Shown: positions 9,287 to 18,595, numbered from the stretch's first letter. The stretch: DNA of 64,000 nt from Zoogloea sp041911615 (GCF_041911615.1 NZ_JAYROR010000080.1:1-64000); one strand, 5' to 3'. Notes: generated by a model not told the origin, from the letters alone. Translations and numbers: made by a program.

Positions 9287-9899
9287 ACAGATCATCTACC
9301 TCGTGGATGACGACGAAGCCCTGCGCGACTCCCTCGTCTGGCTGCTCGAATCCCAGGGTTTCAAGGTGGCCGCCTTCGCCTCGGCGGAAGATTTCCTGCG
9401 CGCCTGGCGTCCCGAGTTCAACGGCTGCCTGCTGCTGGATGTGCGGATGCCCGGCATGAGCGGGCTCGAACTCCACGAACGCCTGCGCGCCCGGTACTGC
9501 ACCCTGCCGGTGATCTTCATCACCGGTCACGGCGACGTGCCGATGGCGGTGGCGGCGCTCAAGAAGGGTGCCGTCGACTTCATCGAGAAGCCCTTCAACG
9601 ACACCGAACTGTTGCACCTCGTCACCCAATGCCTCGCCAAGGAGCGCGAGAGCCGCGACCGCCGCCGCCAGGACGCCGAAGTCTCGCGCCGCCTCGACCA
9701 GCTCACCCAGCGCGAGCGCGAGGTGCTCGAGCTCATCATCGTCGGCAAGCTCAACAAGCAGATCGCCGACGTGCTCGGCATCAGCATCAAGACCGTCGAG
9801 GTGCACCGCGCCCGCGTCATGGAGAAGATGGGCGCCCAGTCGCTGGCCGAGCTGGTGCAGCACGTCATGGCCATCGAGGGCGCGGCCGGACGCGCGTGA
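9279..9899 (+). CDS. FixJ-family response regulator
   Basis: Transcription factor of the two-component pair with the preceding kinase. The receiver domain (about 1-120) has the acidic pocket in LVDDDEA, the phospho-acceptor D54 in LLLDVRMPG, the T in FITGHGDV and K in EKPFND. A LuxR/FixJ helix-turn-helix (about 135-195) contains LTQREREVLELI and KTVEVHRARVMEKM. Length is 206 residues from the ATG at 9279, inside the 3' end of the kinase gene; a GTG at 9261 would add six residues. The target promoters are not evident here. Confidence 0.92.
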   Translation: MPEQIIYLVDDDEALRDSLVWLLESQGFKVAAFASAEDFLRAWRPEFNGCLLLDVRMPGMSGLELHERLRARYCTLPVIFITGHGDVPMAVAALKKGAVDFIEKPFNDTELLHLVTQCLAKERESRDRRRQDAEVSRRLDQLTQREREVLELIIVGKLNKQIADVLGISIKTVEVHRARVMEKMGAQSLAELVQHVMAIEGAAGRA

Positions 9900-9979
9900 C
9901 CCGGCCCGGGCGTCGTCCTGGTGGCCGAAACGCGCTTAAGTCGTGGTAGACTCTCAGGTTTTTCCTGAGGGGCGCAGGC

Positions 9980-10840
9980 ATGACGGCTCGCATCATCGAT
10001 GGCAACGCGCTTTCCGCGAAACTGCGCGGAGAACTCGCCGCGAAGGCGGCTGAACTGACCGCGCAGGGCACCCAGCCCTGCCTCGCGGTGATCCTCGTCG
10101 GCGGCGATCCGGCCTCGGCGGTTTACGTGCGCAACAAGGTCGCCGGCTGCGAGAAGGCCGGCATCAAGTCCCTCAAGTTCGAATACCCGCAGGACGCGGC
10201 GCCCGCCGATGTGCTGGGCAAGATCGCCGCCCTCAACGCCGACCCGTCGGTGCACGGCATCCTGGTGCAGTTGCCGCTGCCCAAACAGTTCGACGAGAAG
10301 GAAATCCTCGAGGCGATCGCCGTCGAGAAGGACGTGGATGGTTTCCACGCCGAGAACGTCGGCCGCCTGTCGCAAGGCCAGGAAGCCTTCGTGCCGTGCA
10401 CGCCCAACGGCGTGATGGAAATGCTCAAGAGCATCGACATGCCCCTGCGCGGCGCCGAGGCCGTGGTGATCGGCCGCTCCAACATCGTCGGCAAGCCGAT
10501 GGCGATGCTGCTCACCGCCGCCGGCGCCACCGTCACGGTGTGCCACTCCGGCACCCGCGACCTCAACTTCCACACCCGTCGCGCCGACATCCTTGTGGCC
10601 GCCATCGGCAAGCCGAAGTTCGTCACCGGCGACATGGTCAAGCCGGGTGCCGTGGTCATCGACGTGGGCATCAACCGCCTCCCGGATGGCAAGCTCTGCG
10701 GCGACGTGGATTTCGACTCCGCCAAGGACGTCGCCGGTGCCATCACCCCGGTGCCGGGCGGCGTGGGCCCCATGACCATCACCATGCTGCTGGTCAATAC
10801 CGTGGTTTCCGCCGGCCGTGCGGCCGCCAAGAAAGGCTGA
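9980..10840 (+). CDS. folD: Bifunctional methylenetetrahydrofolate dehydrogenase / methenyltetrahydrofolate cyclohydrolase
   Basis: Converts 5,10-methylene-THF to 10-formyl-THF in the cytosol, feeding purine and formyl-methionine synthesis. The 286 residues match the family length. Catalytic and folate-site motifs are present: ASAVYVRNKV (with the catalytic lysine), VHGILVQLPLP, the NADP-binding VIGRSNIVGKP and the C-terminal TPVPGGVGPMT. It precedes purE by 3 bp, so the folate C1 supply and purine genes form one operon. A small CTCAGG/CCTGAG hairpin lies just upstream of the ribosome-binding site. Confidence 0.98.
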   Translation: MTARIIDGNALSAKLRGELAAKAAELTAQGTQPCLAVILVGGDPASAVYVRNKVAGCEKAGIKSLKFEYPQDAAPADVLGKIAALNADPSVHGILVQLPLPKQFDEKEILEAIAVEKDVDGFHAENVGRLSQGQEAFVPCTPNGVMEMLKSIDMPLRGAEAVVIGRSNIVGKPMAMLLTAAGATVTVCHSGTRDLNFHTRRADILVAAIGKPKFVTGDMVKPGAVVIDVGINRLPDGKLCGDVDFDSAKDVAGAITPVPGGVGPMTITMLLVNTVVSAGRAAAKKG

Positions 10841-10843
10841 AGG

Positions 10844-11341
10844 ATGAACGCGCAGAACCCCGTCGTCGGCATCGTCATGGGCTCCAACTCGGACTGGCCG
10901 ACGATGCAGGCCGCCGCCAAGGTGCTGAAGGACTTCGGCGTGCCCTTCGAGGCCCGCGTCGTCTCGGCCCACCGCACGCCCGACCTGATGTTCGAATATG
11001 CCGAGGCCGCCCGTGGTCGCGGCATCAAGGCGATCATCGCCGGTGCCGGCGGCGCGGCCCACCTGCCGGGCATGATCGCCGCCAAGACCACCGTGCCGGT
11101 GCTTGGCGTGCCGGTGCAGTCCAAGGCGCTCTCCGGCAAGGATTCGCTGCTGTCCATCGTCCAGATGCCCAAGGGCATCCCGGTGGCCACCTTCGCCATC
11201 GGCGAGGCGGGGGCGGCCAACGCCGGCCTCTTCGCCGTCGCGCTGCTCGCCAATACCGATGCCGCCCTGGCCGACAGGCTCGACGCCTTCCGCGCCGAGC
11301 AGACCGCCAGCGTGCTGGCCATGAACCTCGACCCGATCTGA
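10844..11341 (+). CDS. purE: N5-carboxyaminoimidazole ribonucleotide mutase
   Basis: Moves the carboxyl group from N5-CAIR to C4 of the imidazole ring in purine synthesis. The 165 residues are typical of class I PurE. The phosphate-binding GSNSDWPTM near the N-terminus, the catalytic VVSAHRTPD and the GAGGAAHLPGM loop are all present. It is in an operon folD-purE-purK-tsaC with tight spacing (16 bp to purK). Confidence 0.98.
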   Translation: MNAQNPVVGIVMGSNSDWPTMQAAAKVLKDFGVPFEARVVSAHRTPDLMFEYAEAARGRGIKAIIAGAGGAAHLPGMIAAKTTVPVLGVPVQSKALSGKDSLLSIVQMPKGIPVATFAIGEAGAANAGLFAVALLANTDAALADRLDAFRAEQTASVLAMNLDPI

Positions 11342-11357
11342 TTGCAGGATTGACGCG

Positions 11358-12515
11358 ATGATCCTCCCGCCCGCCACCCTCGGCATGCTCGGCGGCGGCC
11401 AGCTCGGCCGCTTCTTCGTCGCCGCGGCCCATGAAATGGGCTACAAGGTCTGGGTGCTCGACCCCGATCCCCACAGCCCCGCGGGGCGCATCGCCGACCG
11501 CCACCTGCAGGCCGGCTACGACGACTTCGCCGCCCTCGACACCCTGGCCGACGCCTGTGCCGCGGTCACCACCGAGTTCGAGAACGTGCCGGCCGAGACG
11601 CTCGATTACCTCGCCAAGTTCGTGCCGGTGCGCCCGGGTGCCTCGGCTGTGGCGGTGTGCCAGAACCGCATCGCCGAGAAATCCTTCCTGCGCGACAACG
11701 GTCTGCCCCACGGCCCCTTCGCGGTGATCCAGTCGGAGGCTGATCTCGCCGCCGCGCCGGCCAGCCTCTACCCGGCGATTCTCAAGGTGGCCCGCTTCGG
11801 CTACGACGGCAAGGGCCAGGCCCGCGTCGCCAATGCCGCCGAGGCGCTGCAGGCCTTCCACCAGTTCAAGAACGAAGCCTGCGTGCTCGAGCAGATGCTC
11901 ACCCTCGACTACGAAGTCTCGGTGGTGCTGGCCCGCGACGAACACGGCAAGGTCAAGTGCTTCCCGACCGTCGAGAACCAGCACAGTCGTGGCATTCTCG
12001 ACGTCTCCATCGCACCGGCGCGTAGTTCCGCCTGCCTGCGCGACTCGGCCCAGGAATACGCCGAACGCATCGCCGAGCGGCTCGGCTTCATCGGCACGCT
12101 GGCGGTGGAGTTCTTCGTCAGCCGCGGTCAGCTCTACGTCAATGAGATGGCGCCGCGCCCGCACAACAGTGGCCACCACACCATCGACGCCTGCGTCACC
12201 AGCCAGTACGCGCAGCAGGTGCGCGCCCTGTGCGGTCTGCCGCTGGGCGAGACCACCCAGCACAGCGCCTCGGTGATGGTCAATCTGCTCGGCGAGCTGT
12301 GGTACGAGGGCGGTGCGCCCCATGGCCGCTACCGCGAGCCCGACTGGTCCGTCCTCCACGCCGTGCCCGGCCTCGCGCTGCACCTGTATGCCAAGCACCA
12401 CGCCCGCCCCGGCCGCAAGATGGGGCACTTCACCGTGATCGGCAGCGATGCCGCCGACGTGCTGGCCCGGGCGCTGGCCGCCCGCCAGGCCATCGGCGTG
12501 CGCGACGAAGCCTGA
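11358..12515 (+). CDS. purK: 5-(carboxyamino)imidazole ribonucleotide synthase
   Basis: ATP-grasp enzyme that carboxylates AIR with bicarbonate and ATP to give N5-CAIR, the substrate of PurE. The 385 residues fit the family. The N-terminal LGMLGGGQLGR nucleotide-binding start, ATP-grasp segment with ILKVARFGYDGKGQ, and the metal site EMAPRPHNSGHHT are intact. Follows purE directly; the pair defines the bacterial two-step route. Confidence 0.98.
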   Translation: MILPPATLGMLGGGQLGRFFVAAAHEMGYKVWVLDPDPHSPAGRIADRHLQAGYDDFAALDTLADACAAVTTEFENVPAETLDYLAKFVPVRPGASAVAVCQNRIAEKSFLRDNGLPHGPFAVIQSEADLAAAPASLYPAILKVARFGYDGKGQARVANAAEALQAFHQFKNEACVLEQMLTLDYEVSVVLARDEHGKVKCFPTVENQHSRGILDVSIAPARSSACLRDSAQEYAERIAERLGFIGTLAVEFFVSRGQLYVNEMAPRPHNSGHHTIDACVTSQYAQQVRALCGLPLGETTQHSASVMVNLLGELWYEGGAPHGRYREPDWSVLHAVPGLALHLYAKHHARPGRKMGHFTVIGSDAADVLARALAARQAIGVRDEA

Positions 12516-12523
12516 TCGCCGGC

Positions 12524-13504
12524 ATGAACGACATCGCCCAGGCCGTCGCGCTGCTTCGTCGGGGCGAGCTCGTCGCCCTGCCCACCGAAACGGTGTACGG
12601 CCTCGGCGCCGACGCGATGAATCCCGAGGCCTGCGCGAAGATCTTCGCCGCCAAGGGGCGCCCGTCCGACCACCCGCTGATCGTCCATCTGCCCGACGCC
12701 GACCTGCTGCCCCGGTGGGCACGGGCGATCCCCAAGGAGGCCATCGCGCTCGCCCGCGCCTTCTGGCCGGGCCCGTTGACGCTGATCCTGAAGAAGCACG
12801 AGGACGTGCCGGACCTCGTCACCGGCGGGCAGGACACCGTGGGCCTGCGCGTGCCCAATCATCCGGTCGCCCTCAAACTGCTGCGCGCCTTTGACGGCGG
12901 CATTGCGGCACCGTCCGCCAACCGCTTTGGCCGCATCAGCCCGACCACCGCCGCCCACGTGCGCGAAGAGCTCGGCGACCGCGTGTCGCTGATCCTCGAC
13001 GGCGGCCCCTGCCAGGTCGGCCTCGAATCCACCATCCTCGACCTCTCCCGCGACGTGCCGGTGATCCTGCGCCCCGGCGCCATCGGCGCGGACGACATCG
13101 CCCGCGTCATCGGCCGGCGTCCGCGCCTGCGCGGCGAGGACGAGGCCGCCGCCCAGCACGTGGCCGCACCCCGGGTTTCCGGCGCGTTGGCCGCCCATTA
13201 CGCGCCGCGCACCCCGCTCGAACTGCTCCCCACCGCGATCCTGGGGCAGCGCGTCCGGTCCGGCGACGCGGTGCTGGCCCGCATGCCGCGCCCGCTCGAT
13301 CTGCCTTCGGACGTCACCTGGGTGGTGGCCGCCGACGATGCGGCGGGTTACGGCCACGCGCTCTACGCGCACCTGCGCCAACTCGACGCCAGCGGCCGTG
13401 CCCGCATTCTCGTCGAGGCGCCGCCAGCCTCCGCCGACTGGGCGGCCGTCGTCGACCGGCTGGGCCGTGCTGCGGTCGGGTCCGGCGAGGACGACGAAAC
13501 CTGA
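12524..13504 (+). CDS. tsaC: L-threonylcarbamoyladenylate synthase, Sua5/YrdC type
   Basis: Makes threonylcarbamoyl-AMP from threonine, bicarbonate and ATP for the t6A37 modification of ANN-decoding tRNAs. The true start is the ATG at 12524, eight bases after the purK stop, giving 326 residues. The YrdC domain (about 1-190) shows LPTETVYGLGADA and KGRPSDHPLIVHL; a C-terminal Sua5 extension follows from about 225, so this is the long Sua5 form and not the short TsaC form. It ends the folD-purE-purK operon, 10 bp before the tRNA-Ala promoter. Confidence 0.93.
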   Translation: MNDIAQAVALLRRGELVALPTETVYGLGADAMNPEACAKIFAAKGRPSDHPLIVHLPDADLLPRWARAIPKEAIALARAFWPGPLTLILKKHEDVPDLVTGGQDTVGLRVPNHPVALKLLRAFDGGIAAPSANRFGRISPTTAAHVREELGDRVSLILDGGPCQVGLESTILDLSRDVPVILRPGAIGADDIARVIGRRPRLRGEDEAAAQHVAAPRVSGALAAHYAPRTPLELLPTAILGQRVRSGDAVLARMPRPLDLPSDVTWVVAADDAAGYGHALYAHLRQLDASGRARILVEAPPASADWAAVVDRLGRAAVGSGEDDET

Positions 13505-13514
13505 GCGTCGGGCC

Positions 13515-13542
13515 TTGCAATATCGGGACGCTCCGCTATAAT
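13515..13542 (+). promoter_or_regulatory. Promoter of tRNA-Ala
   Basis: TTGCAA (13515-13520) and a perfect TATAAT (13537-13542) are separated by 16 bp. A GC-rich discriminator (GCGCG) follows, the feature that makes stable-RNA promoters sensitive to ppGpp. The mature tRNA begins 14 bp after the -10 box. Confidence 0.85.
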
Positions 13543-13555
13543 GCGCGTCTTACGT

Positions 13556-13631
<76 letters not shown>

Positions 13632-13640
13632 CCCGTTTCG

Positions 13641-13675
13641 AAAAATGCCAGCAGGCGCTGCCTGTTGGCATTTTT
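13641..13675. terminator. Intrinsic terminator between the tRNA genes
   Basis: A 16-bp hairpin with AAAAATGCCA/TGGCATTTTT as outer arms, an inner CAGGC/GCCTG and one G-T pair. The A and T runs make it work in both directions. It starts 10 bp after the CCA end of tRNA-Ala. Confidence 0.85.
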
Positions 13676-13692
13676 AATCTGCAGCGCCCCGT

Positions 13693-13777
<85 letters not shown>

Positions 13778-13792
13778 TCCCGGATTCACGCC

Positions 13793-13822
13793 AGAGGCCC
13801 CCGCGCAAGCGGGGGCTTCTGC
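13793..13822 (+). terminator. Terminator after tRNA-Tyr
   Basis: Hairpin GCCCCCGC/GCGGGGGC with GCAA tetraloop and flanking AGA/TCT pairs, 16 bp after the tRNA. The T-tract is short (CTTCTGCGTTT), so strength is uncertain. Confidence 0.65.
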
Positions 13823-13904
13823 GTTTCGGCGGCCGGCTGCGCATCGCTTGACACCCTGCCGGCCGCTTCTTAGGCTCCGCCGGTCTCCACGCGAAAGCCC
13901 GCCC

Positions 13905-14777
13905 ATGCCGCCGTCGAGGCCATCCCCCGCCTGGGGCGACATCCTGCTCACCGCCATCGCCCCCGTGCTGTGGGGGACGACCTACATCCTCGCGTCCGAA
14001 GTGCTGCCGCCGGGGCGCCCGTTCATGTCGGCCATGATCCGCGTGCTGCCTGCGGGGCTGCTGCTCGTGCTGCTGATGCGCGTCGTGCCGGCGCGGACCG
14101 AGTGGGGGCGCCTGCTTGTACTGACCGCGCTCAACGTGGGGGTCTTCCAGGCGCTGCTGTTCGTGGCGGCCTATCGTCTGCCGGGCGGGCTGGCGGCTGT
14201 CATCGGTGCGATCCAGCCGCTGCTCGTGATGGCGCTGGGCTGGCTGGTGGATCGCCGTGCGCCGGCTGGCGTGGCGGTAGCGGCGGCGGTGCTCGGCGTG
14301 GTCGGCATGGCGTTGCTGCTGCTGTCGCCGGCGACGGTCTGGGAACCGCTGGGGATGGCCGCCGCGGCGCTCGGGGCGGCGTGCATGGCCACCGGCACCT
14401 GGCTCACCCGACGCTGGCGGCTCGACATGCCGCTGCTCGCGCTCACCGGCTGGCAATTGCTGGGCGGCGGGCTGATGCTGATTCCCCTCGCCGTGTGGGG
14501 GGAGGCGCCCCTGCCGGCCCTGTCGTCGGCACAGGTGGCGGCCTATGCCTATCTGTCGCTGGCCGGTGCCTTGCTCGCGTCGGCGTTATGGTTTCGCGGC
14601 ATCGCGCGGCTGTCGCCGGTGGCGGTGTCGTCGCTCGGCCTGTTGAGTCCGCTGGTGGCGGTCGGACTGGGCTGGGGGCTGCTCGGGCAGGCCGTCACGG
14701 GGTCGGCCTTGCTGGGTTTGCTGATGGTGCTGGCGAGCGTGCTGGCGGTGCAGTGGGCGATGGCGCGGGAAGCCTGA
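13905..14777 (+). CDS. EamA/DMT-family transporter
   Basis: Inner-membrane permease of the drug/metabolite transporter superfamily, with two EamA repeats and about ten hydrophobic helices over 290 residues. The first repeat opens with the family signature APVLWGTTYILASEVLPPG and the second carries PVAVSSLGLLSPLVAVGLGW. Substrate is not deducible; relatives export amino acids or metabolites. The ATG at 13905 was chosen because an upstream TTG start would begin close behind the tRNA terminator. No obvious partner genes. Confidence 0.9.
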   Translation: MPPSRPSPAWGDILLTAIAPVLWGTTYILASEVLPPGRPFMSAMIRVLPAGLLLVLLMRVVPARTEWGRLLVLTALNVGVFQALLFVAAYRLPGGLAAVIGAIQPLLVMALGWLVDRRAPAGVAVAAAVLGVVGMALLLLSPATVWEPLGMAAAALGAACMATGTWLTRRWRLDMPLLALTGWQLLGGGLMLIPLAVWGEAPLPALSSAQVAAYAYLSLAGALLASALWFRGIARLSPVAVSSLGLLSPLVAVGLGWGLLGQAVTGSALLGLLMVLASVLAVQWAMAREA

Positions 14778-15019
14778 GCGAGCCGCCTTGCCGCCCGCCA
14801 TCGGGTGGGCGGCGGGGAGCGAAACCATTCCTTGCAGGTATGGCGACGGTAACCTAACCTCATAACACGGAGGCGGTGCCCGTCAGTCTGCCGTGTGGTT
14901 TCCGGTCCAATTCTCCCCGCGCCCGTCCCAGGGCGCCACGCCTTTGCCTCCGAGTCGATCCGATCAATCCATGAGCCCGTCGGGGTGGTCGTGGCGGGCT
15001 CGCGCAGGAGGGCGATGCC

Positions 15020-16843
15020 ATGAGCGAATATCGATATGTGTCCCGGGTCAGCGACATGCTGCACATCCACCGGGAGGCGCGGCGGAGCGAGGACGGCGAG
15101 CGCTGCATGGTGGCGCCGTGTCCCGATCTGGCGGACAAGCTCAAGAAGGAGCTCACGGCGATGCGCGGCAAGGCCAAGGATTTCATGGCCTCGTTCCAGC
15201 TGCGCGCGTCGGAGCCGCGGCATGACGGCTTCAACGACGGCCTGATCATTCCGCCCGAGGACTATCCCCTCGGGTCGTCGCCGAGCCGGATCCGCGGTGC
15301 GGCGGCCGAGCGGGCGCCACTGCGGGGCGTGGTGCGGGTGATCGTGGTGCTGGTGGATTTCTCCGACAAGCCGATGACCCAGACCGTCGCGCATTTCGAG
15401 CAGCTGTTCTTTTCGACGGGGGTGATGCCCACCAAGAGCGTCAAGGAGTACTACGCCGACGTGACCCGCGGCCTGGTGAACATCCAGGGCCAGGTGGTCG
15501 GCCCGTTCCGCCTGCCCAAGACGCTGGCCCAGTACGCCAACGGCGCCTCGGGGACCGGCGCGGCCCTGCCCAACGCCCGCACCATGGCGCGCGATGCGGT
15601 GGTGGCGGCCAACCCCAGCGTCAATTTCGGGCCCTACGACAACGACGGCAACGGCTACGTGGATGCCTTCATCGTGGTGCACGCCGGGCAGGGCGCCGAG
15701 GTGACCGGCAAGCCGGGCGACATCTGGTCGCACAAATGGACCCTCGACGGCGGCGCGATGAACGTGGACGGTACCAAGGTCTATGCCTACCTCACGGTGC
15801 CGGAGGATTCGAAGATCGGCGTCTGCTGCCACGAGCTGGGTCACCTGCTGTTCGGCTTCCCGGACCTCTACGACACCGATTACACCTCAGAAGGCATTGG
15901 CAACTGGTGCCTGATGTCGGGCGGCAGCTGGGGTGGCGGCGGCAACACGCCGGTGCATCCGTCGGCCTGGTGCAAGGCCAATCAGGGCTGGGCGAGCGTC
16001 ACCAACGTCACCAGCAACGGGGTCAAGAACATCGCCGACGTGAAGGACTCGGGGGTCGTCTATCGCCTCTGGAAGGACGGCGCGGCGAGCAGCGAGTATT
16101 TCCTCGTCGAGAACCGTCAGAAGAGTGGGTTCGACAGTTCGCTACCGGCCGGCGGCCTGCTGATCTGGCACATCGACGACAGCGTCGCCGGCAACACCAA
16201 CGAGGCCCACTACAAGGTGGCGCTGATGCAGGCCGACGGGCTGCGCGACATGGAGCTCGACCACAACCGTGGCGATGCCGGCGACCCGTATCCCGGCTCG
16301 AGCAACAACACCACCTTCAACAACACCTCGACACCCAGCTCCAAGAGCTATGCCGGTGCCAACACCTGCGTGGCCGTTACGGGCATCGGTCCGTCGGGCC
16401 CGGTGATGAGCGCCAGCCTGCGGGTGAAGTGCACCGTCGTCAAACCGAAGAAGGAAGTGGCCATCGACAAGACCGTGCTGGCCGACAAGAGCGCGGCGGC
16501 GGACAAATCGCTGATCAGCGACAAGAAGATCGAGAAGAAGGTCGAGAAGCCCATCACCGACAAGAGCGCCGCCTTCGACAAGGGCACCACCGAGAAGCTG
16601 GTGGAAGGCAAGCTCGCCGACAAGCCGGGCATCGGCGTGCGAGCGATGGATTACGGCGAGCTGGAGTCGCGCATCGCCCAGCTCGAGGCGCTGCTGCTGG
16701 GAGGGCAGGCCGCCGCCCAGCCGTTCATCGGGCGGGCGTTGCGCCCCGACCTGTCGGGCAGCGCCTACTCGGACGAGGACGACAACGAGGCCGATCCCAC
16801 GGCCTTCGGCAGCAAGCGCCTGCTCGACCGCCCCGCCGAGTGA
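15020..16843 (+). CDS. M6-family metallopeptidase-like protein with Asp-Lys repeat tail
   Basis: Zinc metalloprotease related to immune inhibitor A (M6). The HExxH motif is intact at H271-H275 (CCHELGHLLFG), followed by FPDLYDTD, and the core is typical (KEYYADVTRG about 145-155; FGPYDNDGNGYVDAFIVVHAG). About 100 residues precede the peptidase. No signal peptide or membrane helix is seen, unusual for M6 enzymes. After about residue 475 the fold ends and a charged segment begins in which ADK/SDK/TDK/FDK recurs every 5-7 residues, then an acidic Ser/Asp-rich C-terminus. It heads an operon with two ATP-grasp-like genes. Role unknown; it may process or be the substrate of the downstream enzymes. 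Confidence 0.8.
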   Translation: MSEYRYVSRVSDMLHIHREARRSEDGERCMVAPCPDLADKLKKELTAMRGKAKDFMASFQLRASEPRHDGFNDGLIIPPEDYPLGSSPSRIRGAAAERAPLRGVVRVIVVLVDFSDKPMTQTVAHFEQLFFSTGVMPTKSVKEYYADVTRGLVNIQGQVVGPFRLPKTLAQYANGASGTGAALPNARTMARDAVVAANPSVNFGPYDNDGNGYVDAFIVVHAGQGAEVTGKPGDIWSHKWTLDGGAMNVDGTKVYAYLTVPEDSKIGVCCHELGHLLFGFPDLYDTDYTSEGIGNWCLMSGGSWGGGGNTPVHPSAWCKANQGWASVTNVTSNGVKNIADVKDSGVVYRLWKDGAASSEYFLVENRQKSGFDSSLPAGGLLIWHIDDSVAGNTNEAHYKVALMQADGLRDMELDHNRGDAGDPYPGSSNNTTFNNTSTPSSKSYAGANTCVAVTGIGPSGPVMSASLRVKCTVVKPKKEVAIDKTVLADKSAAADKSLISDKKIEKKVEKPITDKSAAFDKGTTEKLVEGKLADKPGIGVRAMDYGELESRIAQLEALLLGGQAAAQPFIGRALRPDLSGSAYSDEDDNEADPTAFGSKRLLDRPAE

Positions 16844-16859
16844 GCGCCCGGAGGCGGCG

Positions 16860-17627
16860 GTGGCAGCCCGCGTGGTACTGATCCTGGCCGACCCTGGCGA
16901 CGTGTCGAGCGACGTCGTCGGCGCCGGGCTGGCCGCGCGGGCCTGCCCGGTGCGGCGGGTCGGCGTCGCCGAACTGGCGCGCGCTCGCTGGCACCACGCG
17001 CCGGAGGGCGGCGGCACCGCGCTGACCCTGCCCGACGGCGTCTGCCTCGACGACGACCGGATCGGCGTCGTCCTCAACCGGCTCGACCGCATCGATCTGC
17101 CACGCTTCGCCGCCGCGCCGGCCGACGACCGGGACTACGCCGCGGCCGAATTCACCGCGCTCCTGACGAGCTGGCTCGGCGGTCTTGCCGTGCCGGTGGC
17201 CAACCCGCCCGGCGACGACGACCCCGTGGGCGCGTCGCGGCACCCGCTCGGCTGGCGTGTGCTGGCACGGGACCACGGCCTGACGGTGGGCGATTTCGTG
17301 GTCGCGTCGTCGGTGCGAGGGGGCGCCTGTGCCGGCCTCGAGCGGCTCGGCGACGGTGGCTTTCCCCGTGGCAGCGCCGTGGCCGGCTGGTATCGCCCCC
17401 GAGGCGGAAGCGCCCGGCGTCACGTCTGGATTTTCGGCGAGGCCTGCCTCGGCGTGGCCGATCCGGTGCTGGCGGCGCGCTGTGTCGGCTTCGTCGCGGC
17501 GCTGGGGCTGCGCTACGCGGCGCTCGGTTTCGAGGGCGAGGCCCTGGCGGACGTGTTGCCGCGGCCGCCCCTGGACGACCCCGCGGTGGCGGCGGCCTGC
17601 GTCGACTGGCTGGAGGCGGCGCGATGA
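16860..17627 (+). CDS. Degenerate ATP-grasp-like protein
   Basis: 255 residues, GTG start with GGAGG six bases upstream. The N-terminal half looks like the pre-ATP-grasp domain of RimK/graspetide-ligase relatives: VLILADPGD start, then VVLNRLDRIDLP, a DRDYAAAEF stretch and LAVPVANPP. The C-terminal half keeps the outline of the ATP-grasp end (HVWIFGEACLG) but the metal-binding ExNxxP is replaced by ADVLPRPPLDD, and the central nucleotide-binding beta part is missing compared with the neighbour. It is therefore likely a non-catalytic paralogue or a specificity subunit of the next gene product, with which its stop overlaps (ATGA). Confidence 0.6.
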   Translation: MAARVVLILADPGDVSSDVVGAGLAARACPVRRVGVAELARARWHHAPEGGGTALTLPDGVCLDDDRIGVVLNRLDRIDLPRFAAAPADDRDYAAAEFTALLTSWLGGLAVPVANPPGDDDPVGASRHPLGWRVLARDHGLTVGDFVVASSVRGGACAGLERLGDGGFPRGSAVAGWYRPRGGSARRHVWIFGEACLGVADPVLAARCVGFVAALGLRYAALGFEGEALADVLPRPPLDDPAVAAACVDWLEAAR

Positions 17628-18595
17628 CCGGCCCGATCCTCGTCTGCGGCGTGCCGAGCGAATCGCCCCTCGCCATGGCGATCGCCGCCGCCAAGCGGCT
17701 CGGCGTGGCGTGCCGGGTCATCGACCAGCGCCACCTCGCCGGCCAGGACATCGAGGTCGGCGTGCGGGGCGGCGTGCTCTTCGCCCACTGGTGGAACGGT
17801 GCCGAGCGCCTCGACCTGGGCCGCTGCCCCGGCGCCTACACCCGCCTGGTGCCGGCCAGCCTGCTGCGCGACGCGCCCACCGATCCCCAGGGTGTGCTCC
17901 ATCGCCACTATTTCGTCGACGCCCTCGGCGCCTGGCTCGAGGCCGCGCCGCTGCGCGTCGCCAACCGCAATGCAGCGGGCCGCTCCAATGCCTCCAAGCC
18001 GTGGCAGGCCCAGCTCATCCGCCGGGCCGGTTTCGCGACGCCGGAGAGCCTGCTCAGCAACGATCCGGCTGCCGTGCGGGCATTCCGCCGGGCCCATGGC
18101 CGGGTGGTGTTCAAGTCGGCGAGCGGGGTGCGCTCCATCGTCACGCCGCTCACCGACGCCCACGACGCCGAGCTCGAGCGCATCCGAGATCTGCCGACGC
18201 TGTTCCAGGCCTTCGTGCCCGGCGTGAATTACCGCGTTCACGTGGTGGGCGAGGCGGTGTTCTGCACCCGCGTCGATTCCGCCGCCACCGACTACCGCTA
18301 CGCCAGCCGCGAGGGCCTCGACGCCGCGATGTACCCCGACCGCCTGCCCCCCGAGATCGCCCGGCGCTGCGTTGCGCTGGCCGCCGGGATGGGGCTGGCC
18401 CTCGCCGGCATCGACCTGAAGCGTCGGCCCGACGGGGTGTTCGTGTGTTTCGAAGTGAATCCGTCGCCGGCGTATAGTTGCTTCGACCGCGAATCGGCCG
18501 AAGCCGTGGCCGAGGCGTTGGTGCTTCACCTGTCCGGAGGACGCCGCCGTGCAAGTCATCGAAAACGCCACCCAGCTCAAGGCGCGCCTGCGTGA
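17624..18595 (+). CDS. ATP-grasp family ligase-like protein
   Basis: 323 residues with a complete ATP-grasp layout: pre-grasp domain (1-120), NASKPWQAQLIRRAG (about 125) and SLLSNDPAAVRAF, the ATP-lysine strand VVFKSASGVRS (about 163), RVHVVGEAVFCTRVDS (about 208), and the metal site CFEVNPSPAY (about 285). Relatives of this type ligate carboxylates to amines or hydroxyls, as in RimK and in graspetide (microviridin-type) ligases. It overlaps both neighbours (4 bp and 47 bp), so it is translationally locked into this operon. The natural substrate is unknown; a peptide or the operon's own M6 protein is possible. Confidence 0.75.
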   Translation: MTGPILVCGVPSESPLAMAIAAAKRLGVACRVIDQRHLAGQDIEVGVRGGVLFAHWWNGAERLDLGRCPGAYTRLVPASLLRDAPTDPQGVLHRHYFVDALGAWLEAAPLRVANRNAAGRSNASKPWQAQLIRRAGFATPESLLSNDPAAVRAFRRAHGRVVFKSASGVRSIVTPLTDAHDAELERIRDLPTLFQAFVPGVNYRVHVVGEAVFCTRVDSAATDYRYASREGLDAAMYPDRLPPEIARRCVALAAGMGLALAGIDLKRRPDGVFVCFEVNPSPAYSCFDRESAEAVAEALVLHLSGGRRRASHRKRHPAQGAPA

